Part shown: positions 24,550 to 31,468 of the stretch, one piece after another
Layout: every line of letters starts with the position of its first letter
Numbering within the stretch: position 1 is the stretch's first letter
Source: Caldilineaceae bacterium bin5
GTDB lineage: Bacteria; Chloroflexota; Anaerolineae; Caldilineales; Caldilineaceae
Assembly: GCA_002238445.1 (NCBI GenBank)
Contig: MPML01000050.1
Location: 1-35,281 of the forward strand
Direction: 5' to 3'
DNA: 35,281 nucleotides
Program-made: the position numbers and the translations under genes
The notes under the pieces: generated by a model
What the model saw: the letters and a program-made list of their open reading frames with translations, nothing else
Database searches by the model: none
Told to the model about the DNA's origin: nothing

Positions 24550-25140
24550 GTGAACTGCTTTTTGGAGCCACGGAGGGGCGCGGAGAACAGAAACTGCAAC
24601 ACCTTTTGATCCACGAAGGGCCGCGAAGGGCCACTAAGGGCCGCGAAGAACTGCAACGGCAACTTCAGGAACGGCAACTGCAACGGCTACACTTTTTATC
24701 CGCGAAGGGGCGCGAAGGGACGCGAAGAACGGCAACTGCTACACCTTTTATCCACGGAGGGCCACAGAGGACCACGGAGAACGGCAACTGCAACAGCTAC
24801 ACCTTTTATCCGCGAAGGGGTGCGAAGAACGGCAACTGCTACACCTTTTGATCCACGAAGGGCCGCGAAGAACTGCAACGGCAACTTCAGGAACGGCAAC
24901 TGCAACGGCTACACCTTTTATCCGCGAAGGGGCGCGAAGGGACGCGAAGAACGGCAACTGCTACACCTTTTATCCACGGAGGGCCACAGAGGACCACGGA
25001 GAACGGCAACTGCAACGGCTACACCTTTTATCCGCGAAGGGGCGCGAAGGGACGCGAAGAACTGCAACTGCTACACCTTTTGTCCGCGAAGGGGCGCGGA
25101 GAACGGCAACTGCAACACCTTTTTGGTCCGCGGAGGGGCG
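24550..25140. repeat. Large repeat array with 222-bp higher-order unit
   Basis: Built of short modules TACACCTTTTATCCGCGAAG, GGGGCGCGAAGGGACGCGAA, CCACGGAGGGCCACAGAGGA and GAACGGCAACTGCAACGGC. A higher-order segment starting AACTTCAGGAACGGCAACTG occurs at 24661 and again at 24883, 222 bases apart, and matches with only a few substitutions for well over 150 bases. It is the same family as 22424-22712. It shows no regular spacers and no plausible gene. Confidence 0.85.
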
Positions 25141-25224
25141 GGCTCTGGCGGCGGGGCGTTGTATGGGGGGCGTGGAACTGCTGGGCGGTGGTCGGTGGAT
25201 TGGGACGGGTGGTGGGGGCGTAGA

Positions 25225-25280
25225 CATTGTTGGCTAGACACTGTTGGCTAGAGACTGTTGGCTAGAGACGTTGCTGGGGA
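25225..25280. repeat. 14-bp direct repeats, three copies plus a degenerate fourth
   Basis: CATTGTTGGCTAGA (25225-25238), CACTGTTGGCTAGA (25239-25252) and GACTGTTGGCTAGA (25253-25266) are perfectly spaced; GACGTTGCTGGGGA (25267-25280) is a decayed fourth. They lie about 180-235 bases upstream of dnaE2 and abut the MITE core. A regulatory role is possible but not shown. Confidence 0.75.
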
Positions 25281-25383
25281 AGAGTGAACATGGTGGCGAG
25301 CCAGAGGGGGGCGTTGCGGGGGCGCAGCCCCTGCACAAGGGAGGCCGCTTGCGGCCGACCGCCAAAAGGCAGGGGAGAGGGGA
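25276..25383. mobile_element. Truncated MITE core (fourth copy)
   Basis: Matches the central part of the MITE-like family: the GGGGGCGTTGCGGGGGCGC block, CAGCCCCTGCACAAGGGAGG, the hairpin GGCCGC-TT-GCGGCC and CGACCGCC, fading out near GGGGAGAGGGGAAAAC. The GTAAC termini and 8-bp duplication are not found, so it is a fragment. Confidence 0.7.
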
Positions 25384-25459
25384 AAACTGCAGGGTATAGG
25401 GGCGAGAAGGCGCTGCATTAGGGGTTGAGTCAGGGACTGAGATTTGGGGGAGGCGGTTT

Positions 25460-28400
25460 ATGAAGAGGGGATTTGTTGAGCTGCGGGTGAAGAGCTTTTT
25501 TTCTTTTGGGGAGGGGGCGTCGCATCCGCATGAGCTGCTGGCGCAGGCGAAGGCGCAGGGGTATGGGGCGCTGGGGCTGACGGGTACGGATCTGTGCGGG
25601 GCGCGTGGGGTTGCGCGGCCGGCGCAGGGGTATGGGGCGGTGGCGCTGACGGATACGAATCTGTGCGGGGCGCTGGAGTTTGCGCGGCTGGCGAACAGTT
25701 TGGGGATGCGGGCGATCAGCGGCGGGACATTGACGCTGACGGATGGGTCGCGGGTGACGCTGCTGGCGAAGACGCGGGAGGGGTATTCGAATATTTCGCG
25801 TCTGTTTACGCTGGCGAACGAGGTGGACCGCAGGGAGCCGCGGCTGGATCCGAGGCATCTGGCGGGGCATGCGGCGGGCACGGTGCTGCTGACGGGGGGG
25901 CATGACAGCTGTGTGGCGCAGTTGGCGCTGGCAGGGCGGCGGCAGGAGGCGGCGGCGCTGTTGCGGGATTATGCGGGGTGGTACGGGTCCGATTCGGTGT
26001 ACGCGGCGCTGCAGCAGAATTTTCTGGAGGGGGACACGGTGCGGAACCGCAGGCTGGCGGGGGTGGCGGAGGAGGCGGGCGTACGGCTGGTGGTGAGCAA
26101 TGACGTGCATTACCACGCGGCGGAGCGGTACCGGCTGCAGAATGCGCTGGTGGCGATCCGGCTGAACACGACGGTCGACCAGGCGCTGCAGCATCTGCGG
26201 CCGAACGGGCATCTTTATCTGAAGCCGGCGGAGGAGATGGCGCGTCTTTTTGCTGAGTTTCCGGAGGCGGTGGCGAACACGGTGGAAATTGCGGAGCGGT
26301 GCGCGTTCGATTTGGGCACGGACCTGGGGTATACGCTGCCGAAGCCGGCGCTGCCGGAGGGGTATACGGCGGAGGGGTATCTGCGGGAGCTGTGCTACGA
26401 GGCGGCGGTGCGGCGCTACGGCGCGGTGACGAGGCAGATCACGGCGCGGCTGGAGGAGGAGTTCAGTCTGATCGGGCGGCACGGGCTGGCGGGTTTTCTG
26501 CTGCTGTACCGGGAGATCGTGATGATCGCGCAGGAGATCATGGAGGAGAGAGGAAGGCCTTCCGAGTTGGCGGGACGGGAGCCGCCGGGGCGCGGGCGGG
26601 GGTCGTCGGTGGCGCTGCTGGTGGGGTATCTGATCGGGATCAGTCATGTGGATCCGCTGAAGTGGAATCTGACGCTGGAGCGGTTTCTGTCGGCGGATAT
26701 GACGGTGCTGCCGGACATCGACCTTGATTTTCCGCGGGCGCTGCGGGACGAGCTGATCGAGCGGGTGCACCAGCGGTTCGGGCCGGAATATGCGGTGCTG
26801 GCGGGGGCGATCGCGACGTACAAGATCAAGGGGGTGCTGCAGGATCTGGGCAAGGCGCTGGGGCTGCCGCAGGAGGAGCTGCGGCTGCTGTCGAAGCAGA
26901 TGCGGTCGCATGATGCGGGGCGCTTGCGGGAGGAGATGGAGCAGCTGCCGGCGTTCAGCCAGCGGGTGAATGCGTGCGGGTGGAGGGAGCTGATCGAGCT
27001 GGGGCCGCAGCTGATGGGGGCGCCGAAGCTGCTGAGCCAGCATGTGGGGGGGATGATTCTGAGCAGCTCGCCGATTCCGGAGATGGTGCCGGTGCGGGCG
27101 GGGGCGATGGAGGGCCGGTTCATCATGGACTGGGACAAGGACAGTGTGGCGGACGCGGGTTTTGCGAAGATCGATATTCTGTCGCTGCCGGTGCTGGACC
27201 AGCTGCAGGAGGCGCTGGATCTGGTGGAGGCGCGGGAGGGGAGGCGGCCGGACTTGAGCCGGATCGATCCGGAGGACGAGAAGGTGTACGACATGATCAA
27301 TGCGGGGCTGTCGAAGGGGATCTTTCTGCTGCAGTCGCCGGCGCAGCTGAAGATGGGGCAGCGTTTGCTGTCGCGCAATCTGCTGGACCTGGCGTACCAG
27401 GTGGCGCTGATCCGGCCGGGGGTGGGGGTGCAGGGGAGCGCGGTGTCGCAGTTTGTGGAGAGGTACAGGCACGGGGCGGAGTGGGAGTATGATCATCCGC
27501 TGGAGGAGCGGGCGCTGGCGCGGGGGTACGGTGTGATCGTGTGGCAGGAGCAGGTTGTGCAGCTGATTACGGACGTGGCGGGGCTGACGGCGGCGCAGGC
27601 GGATGAGATCCGGCGGGCGTTTGCGAGGAGCAACAACGAGCATCTGATCGCGCTGCATTGGGAGCAGTTTCGCGAGGGTGCGCGGGGGCGAGGTGTTCCG
27701 GAGGAGACGGCGCGCACGATTTTTGCGAAGATCAACGGGCATTACATGTTCCCGGAAAGTCATTCGCATGCGTTTGCGATCACGGCATTTCAGGCGGCGT
27801 GGCTGAAGTGTTATTACCCGCTGGAGTTTTTTGTGACGCTGATGAATAACCAGCCGATGGGCTTTTACCCGCTGGAGACGCTGAAGCAGGATGCGCGGCG
27901 GTTCGGGATCCCGTTTCGCAATCCGTGCGTGAACCGGAGCGAGGTGCGGTGCACGCCGGAGGAGGGTTCTGTACGGATGGGGCTGGTGTTCACGAAGGAT
28001 GTGGGGGAGGCGTGGGCGAGGCGGGTTGTGGAGGAAAGGGAGCGGAACGGGGCGTACATGAGCACGAGCGACGTGGTGCGGCGGACGGGGATGACGGACC
28101 AGGCGGTGCTGTCGCTGGCGATGGCGGGGGCGTTTGACGGGATCGCGAGCAACCGGCGGGAGGCGCTGTGGGATGCGGGTCTGACGGTGCGGTCTACGGG
28201 GAACGGGCAGGGGGCGCTGTCGCTGGCGCGGACGGAGAGCGCGGCGGCGTTGACGGATTTTGATGCGCGCGAGCAGATGATCGGGGAGTATCAGGTGCTG
28301 GAGATCTATCCGAAGGGGCATTTGATGGAGTTTGTGCGGCCGACGCTGGCGGGGCATGTTCTGGCGTCGGTGGATGTGGAGAGGATGGATGAGGGGGCGG

Positions 28401-28669
28401 CGGTGACGGTGGCGGGGTGGCCGGTGGCGAGACAGCATCCGCGCGGGCGGGATGGGACGGTGTTTGTGACGATCGAGGATGAGTTCGGCGATGTGCAGAT
28501 TATTCTGTGGGGGGATGTGTTTGCGCGTTACAGCCGGGAGCTGGACAGCCAGGTGATCGAGGTGAATGGGACGGTCTCGAAGTGGGATGGGACGACGAAT
28601 GTGATTGTTACTTCGTCGCGGGCGATTCGGGTGGGGGTGAAGATGCCGCGGGCGCACGACTGGCATTGA
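25460..28669 (+). CDS. dnaE2: Error-prone DNA polymerase III alpha subunit (DnaE2)
   Basis: 1069-residue C-family polymerase that copies damaged DNA with ImuB during the SOS response. Seen in order: a degenerate PHP domain (about 1-215) including SNDVHYHAAERYRLQ near 213; GRGRGSSVALLVGYLIGISH near 377; the catalytic PDIDLDF (418-424); GFAKIDILSL in the palm; and an OB-fold with RQHPRGRDGTVFVTIEDE near 990, the DnaE2 hallmark. It ends PRAHDWH, like the usual SRDFH end. The first PHP metal motif (ELHCHS) reads ELRVKS, so nuclease function is probably lost. A 69-bp in-frame tandem duplication (25553-25690) repeats AQGYGA..LT.T.LCGA. ATG at 25460 with GGGGGAGG upstream. Codons are overwhelmingly G-ending. 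Confidence 0.94.
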   Translation: MKRGFVELRVKSFFSFGEGASHPHELLAQAKAQGYGALGLTGTDLCGARGVARPAQGYGAVALTDTNLCGALEFARLANSLGMRAISGGTLTLTDGSRVTLLAKTREGYSNISRLFTLANEVDRREPRLDPRHLAGHAAGTVLLTGGHDSCVAQLALAGRRQEAAALLRDYAGWYGSDSVYAALQQNFLEGDTVRNRRLAGVAEEAGVRLVVSNDVHYHAAERYRLQNALVAIRLNTTVDQALQHLRPNGHLYLKPAEEMARLFAEFPEAVANTVEIAERCAFDLGTDLGYTLPKPALPEGYTAEGYLRELCYEAAVRRYGAVTRQITARLEEEFSLIGRHGLAGFLLLYREIVMIAQEIMEERGRPSELAGREPPGRGRGSSVALLVGYLIGISHVDPLKWNLTLERFLSADMTVLPDIDLDFPRALRDELIERVHQRFGPEYAVLAGAIATYKIKGVLQDLGKALGLPQEELRLLSKQMRSHDAGRLREEMEQLPAFSQRVNACGWRELIELGPQLMGAPKLLSQHVGGMILSSSPIPEMVPVRAGAMEGRFIMDWDKDSVADAGFAKIDILSLPVLDQLQEALDLVEAREGRRPDLSRIDPEDEKVYDMINAGLSKGIFLLQSPAQLKMGQRLLSRNLLDLAYQVALIRPGVGVQGSAVSQFVERYRHGAEWEYDHPLEERALARGYGVIVWQEQVVQLITDVAGLTAAQADEIRRAFARSNNEHLIALHWEQFREGARGRGVPEETARTIFAKINGHYMFPESHSHAFAITAFQAAWLKCYYPLEFFVTLMNNQPMGFYPLETLKQDARRFGIPFRNPCVNRSEVRCTPEEGSVRMGLVFTKDVGEAWARRVVEERERNGAYMSTSDVVRRTGMTDQAVLSLAMAGAFDGIASNRREALWDAGLTVRSTGNGQGALSLARTESAAALTDFDAREQMIGEYQVLEIYPKGHLMEFVRPTLAGHVLASVDVERMDEGAAVTVAGWPVARQHPRGRDGTVFVTIEDEFGDVQIILWGDVFARYSRELDSQVIEVNGTVSKWDGTTNVIVTSSRAIRVGVKMPRAHDWH

Positions 28670-28771
28670 AGGGCAGTGGTCGGTGGTCAGTGGTTAGTGG
28701 TCAGAACTGCAGTGGTGGGTGGTCAATTGTTAGTTGCTAGAACCGAAGGGAATCAGGAGGCGGGTGGTTTT
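28670..28771. repeat. Heptad-like short tandem repeats between dnaE2 and the next gene
   Basis: The stretch from about 28673 to 28740 has 7-base periodicity built on GTGGTCA/GTGGTTA words (TCGGTGG, TCAGTGG, TTAGTGG, TCAGAAC), then decays to TCAATTG, TTAGTTG and CTAGAAC. This resembles the short heptanucleotide repeats described in cyanobacteria and other repeat-rich genomes. It is why an open frame runs upstream of the four-helix-bundle gene. Confidence 0.6.
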
Positions 28772-29155
28772 ATGGAAGAGGGTCAGAGGACACGTATAAA
28801 GTCTTACAGGGATTTGAAGGTTTGGCAGAAGTCGATGGACTTGACGGTTCGGACGTACGAGGTTACGAGGAGGTTTCCTTCCGAGGAGAAGTATGGGCTT
28901 GTCTCCCAGATGCGGCGGGCGGCGGCCTCGGTGCCGGCGAACATTGCGGAAGGGCAGGCAAGGCGTTCAACCAAGGAGTTTATTCAGATGCTTGGTATCG
29001 CGCGAGGTTCTTCGGCCGAGATAGAAACTTTTGTGGCATTGTCCGAAAGACTGGGAATGACCAGAAGCGAGACCAGCGAGAGCTTGTTGGAGGACTGCGC
29101 GGAGATTAACAGAATGATGAATGGTCTGATGCGGGCACTGTCGAGTAGGGGGTAG
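28772..29155 (+). CDS. Four-helix-bundle protein (23S rRNA intervening-sequence protein family)
   Basis: 127 residues. It has the family opening KSYRDLKVWQKSMDL, followed by FPSEEKYGLVSQMRRAAASVPANIAEG and ARGSSAEIETFVALSERLG, all hallmark segments of the S23/four-helix-bundle family first seen inside 23S rRNA intervening sequences and common as free-standing genes near repeats. It forms small helical oligomers; its cellular job is not established. Start ATG 28772 is chosen because AGGAGG lies upstream and the alignment to the family begins there; the frame extends further up only through heptad repeats. No rRNA is nearby. It sits between dnaE2 and a MITE copy. Confidence 0.9.
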   Translation: MEEGQRTRIKSYRDLKVWQKSMDLTVRTYEVTRRFPSEEKYGLVSQMRRAAASVPANIAEGQARRSTKEFIQMLGIARGSSAEIETFVALSERLGMTRSETSESLLEDCAEINRMMNGLMRALSSRG

Positions 29156-29743
29156 AACTGCGGTTCTTAGTAGTCAGTTCTCAGTTTTTAGGTAACTACT
29201 AAGCCACAGCAGTTGACCAGCCAGTCGTCCCTGGAACCATTCAGGCTCTTGTTGACGCAACTGGTGTGCAGCCGCGGCCATGCTCGCCAGCCGACACGTT
29301 GCGAAGAAGGCACACCGTCGGTGAGGCATGTTTTTGTAGGGGGGCGTTGCGGGGGCGCAGCCCCTGCACAAGGGAGGCCGCTTGCGGCCGACCGCCCAAA
29401 ATACAACAATGAGGGGAGAAAGAACACCTTTGCTCGCCTCTTTCAGGGGTGCGTATCAGTTGCGGCTGAGTAGTTACGTTCTTAGTGAAAACCAGTCGCG
29501 GGGGTAACGGGATAGGGGGAGGGGAGCATGTGTGACGGATGCAGATTATAGTCTCTTTGTACGAAGAATTTGCGAGCAACGGTGCGATTCGTCTCGCGGG
29601 TTTCCTCATTCTGTCACAGATGGGATGGCTTGCTGCGAAGGTAGAGAGAATCCAGTTACGCAGTACGGAAGGATGCGGTGGAGGAAGGAGTGGGCCGGAT
29701 TCACTTCAAGTAGGAATACAGCCTATTGAACAGTTGGGAGGCG
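29156..29743. other. Intergenic region with MITE copy 2
   Basis: Begins with a heptad-type TTCTTAGTAGTCAGTTCTCAG repeat, which is split by the MITE at 29192-29477 and resumes as GTTCTTAGTGAAAACCAGTC. From about 29530 to 29743 no gene is supported; short plus-strand frames there lack ribosome sites and family features. Confidence 0.55.
29192..29477. mobile_element. MITE-like element, copy 2 (286 bp)
   Basis: Left end GTAACTACTAAGCCACAGC; right end read inward GTAACTACTCAGCCGCAAC: 19 bases with 3 mismatches, the best-preserved termini. Flanked by GTTTTTAG (29184-29191) and GTTCTTAG (29478-29485), an 8-bp duplication with one later change. The first ~80 bases and the right ~170 bases match copy 1 closely; a middle segment (about 29270-29335) is private. 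No transposase is encoded. Confidence 0.86.
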
Positions 29744-30040
29744 TTACTCAGGCATGGCGAGCTCCCAGGTCGCGCTTTCGAAAACTCCGTCACTTGTAGC
29801 ACCGGGGGGGAAGGTTTCTCCTGCATGCAAGACCACACTCTGATTGGGATCTTCCGCAGAGCGATACAGGCCTGGCTTGCTACAGATTTGCCCCGTACTT
29901 CCAACTATGCGTTCCTCGGTCGGACGATTCACCCCTGGACGACCCTGCAACGAGGAATGAGCCGCGGGCCTTTCTCTTCTTATCCACAAGAAAACTATGA
30001 AAAGTGCCACGACAATAATGGCGCTAACAGCTGCATCCAA
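29744..30040 (-). CDS. Small membrane-anchored protein with YjzC-like C-terminal domain
   Basis: About 98 residues if started at TTG 30040, which has GGAGG 8 bases upstream; the frame is open to an ATG at 30169. A single hydrophobic helix (AAVSAIIVVALFIVFLWIRRE) near the start suggests a membrane anchor with a positively charged cytoplasmic side. The tail contains TGQICSKPGLYRS, VVLHAGETFPPG and a final ATWELA, the pattern of small domains of the type GxxCxxSGxYxx...GxxFPP...W (YjzC-like). Function unknown. A plus-strand frame over the same bases has no such pattern and is rejected. Confidence 0.55.
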   Translation of the reverse strand: MDAAVSAIIVVALFIVFLWIRRERPAAHSSLQGRPGVNRPTEERIVGSTGQICSKPGLYRSAEDPNQSVVLHAGETFPPGATSDGVFESATWELAMPE

Positions 30041-30263
30041 TGTCTGCACCTCCACGCGATGCTGACCAGGTCTACCAATAGAATCTTCCACTGTTACGAA
30101 TTCAGTGCATTGGCAACTAGCTGGATGGGGGATTTTCGGAGCCAGGTGGGGAAGAGAAGATCCCTTCAAGGTCTATTTGCTGCGGCGGCTGAGTCAGTCC
30201 CCGAATCTTCGGATCGCCTCCATTGCGCCTACACATAGAAAAGCAGCCGGCGCGTCAGCCTGT

Positions 30264-30293
30264 CCCGGGAAGAAGAAGCGCTTCTCTCCCGGG
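30264..30293 (-). terminator. Strong hairpin between two small minus-strand genes
   Basis: CCCGGGA-AG-AGAAGC pairs with GCTTCTCTCCCGGG around a GC centre, with a two-base bulge. On the minus strand it lies about 150 bases past the stop of the 86-residue gene. No immediate T-run; a CTGCTTTT follows some 25 bases later. Possible terminator. Confidence 0.35.
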
Positions 30294-30443
30294 CTGGATT
30301 GAGAACGCCGAAGCCATTGGTTTCCAGTGCGGCGGGGCTTTCAGCGTGGTGAAGTCTGGCCGTCCCCCGTTCCACGGAATTGCGTATGCCAGTTGTCGGG
30401 CTCCGAGTTAACGCCGAGGCGCACAGAGGACTGGCCAGGAAGA

Positions 30444-30704
30444 TCAAATCGTCCACAGTGGATCGTCGAGCATCTCCAGCAGTTTCTCCTTGGCGTCAGG
30501 GAGAAGCTTGTCGTAGTCGTGGAGTTCATCCAATTGGGGGACGGACTTGAGGTGGCCATCAGAAACAGTCGGGAATACGCCTATTCTGCCGCCGACGATG
30601 ATCACCCAATACTTGTGATTATGAATCGAGCACATCTTCCCTCCCATTCTCACGACCAATCTCTTGAGCATCAGGTAAGGCGGGTGAGGTCGGGTTACAT
30701 TCAT
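30444..30704 (-). CDS. Small hypothetical protein
   Basis: 86 residues from ATG 30704; the frame is open to 30824. The sequence MNVTRPHPPY...MGGKMCSIHNHKYWVIIVGGR...LLPDAKEKLLEMLDDPLWTI has a natural amino-acid balance, with a basic first half, a beta-rich middle (KYWVIIVGGRIGVFP) and an acidic helical tail. The middle recalls the small alpha-beta-beta-beta layout of HicA-type proteins, but the match is weak and no HicB partner is seen. The ribosome site is poor (AAGGAAG about 15 bases upstream). Base composition is more AT-rich than in the glycan cluster. It may be real and recently acquired. Confidence 0.42.
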   Translation of the reverse strand: MNVTRPHPPYLMLKRLVVRMGGKMCSIHNHKYWVIIVGGRIGVFPTVSDGHLKSVPQLDELHDYDKLLPDAKEKLLEMLDDPLWTI

Positions 30705-31468
30705 CGAGTTCGACTCTCTTCCTTTTTTGCGAATCGGTTTGTCTACTGTTATGGGCACCTGGCGGCTCAGATTGTAACGGGTTGACGCCCGCGCGTGAGG
30801 GGGGCGCAGGTCGTTTATCATCACTCCGGAACTGTCATTTGCCTGTCTCCATCGTCGGCAAATGCTGTTAACCTTTGCAGAAGGTAAACGTTTTCCGCTT
30901 TGTAGGTCGAGACACCTATTGGGGTTGTTGAGGGTAGAGACTTGCGCTACAGCTTCCTCAGAATCAGCATGAGTTCACCCGGAGTGAACTCTACTCAAGG
31001 AAGTGCGCAGCCGTCTCAAATGGCCGCCGTTTGGATCGCTATCGAGGGGTTCAGAGATCCGGCATCTGCCAGACCGAGTCCGGCAACTTAACGATAATAC
31101 GCTCCGCCCTCGTTGCGACGGCGGACATACACAGGCATTGTGATACTGGCCACGATGCCAGCTGGAGGTTGTTCAGGACGGGGCGTTTACCAAGAACAGG
31201 AATGTGGGAAGACGTAAGATCCAGTTAGTTGCGAATCCTTGAAGAGTCTCGGAGGTTCTTATACATTCCTGGGTCCTTAAGTTGTAATTATAGTGCACAA
31301 AGGTGTCGATATTGTGACGATGGCTTATGTTTTTGTATCATTTCTGTGACAATCTGGCGAGAAATAGTGGTCACTTCGGCCGAATCCGCCGGGAACTCAG
31401 AATTATCAAGACTTTGGGCGCGCTGATGGTTCTGGGTCCTGGGCGTGTGAATGGAAGGGAATGGTGCG
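30705..31468. other. Intergenic region upstream of the fused sensor-regulator
   Basis: No credible gene. It is AT-richer than the surroundings. A possible promoter (TTGTGA 31312-31317, 18-base spacer, TATCAT 31336-31341) lies about 120 bases before the kinase gene. Short frames here have no ribosome sites. Confidence 0.45.
31312..31341 (+). promoter_or_regulatory. Candidate promoter of the fused kinase/regulator gene
   Basis: -35 TTGTGA and -10 TATCAT with an 18-base spacer, in AT-rich sequence. It matches consensus at 4 of 6 and 5 of 6 positions. It is the best candidate upstream of the gene, but weak on sequence alone. Confidence 0.35.

Larger units (their letters stand above)
24523..25459. 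other. Repeat-filled gap between imuB and dnaE2
   Basis: 937 bases without a credible gene. In order it holds a heptad-like TTTTTAGTAGGCAGTTTTTAG stretch just after imuB, the large repeat array (24550-25140), three 14-bp direct repeats (25225-25266) and a truncated MITE core (25276-25383). No LexA-type box is seen before dnaE2. Confidence 0.7.

Noticed and set aside
24550..25140. Large repeat block considered as CRISPR or as a coding repeat protein
   Set aside because: Module lengths are irregular, there are no unique spacers, and no frame has a ribosome site or natural composition.
25430..28666. 1078-codon open frame antisense to dnaE2
   Set aside because: Its product is dominated by R, H, P and Q and has no domain features. 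It exists because dnaE2 uses G-ending codons, which leaves one antisense frame nearly free of stops.
29726..30238. 170-codon plus-strand frame
   Set aside because: The minus strand over the same bases has a membrane helix and a recognisable small-domain pattern; the plus frame has neither.
31031..31426. Two short plus-strand frames before the kinase gene
   Set aside because: No ribosome sites, no family features, and they cross the likely promoter region.
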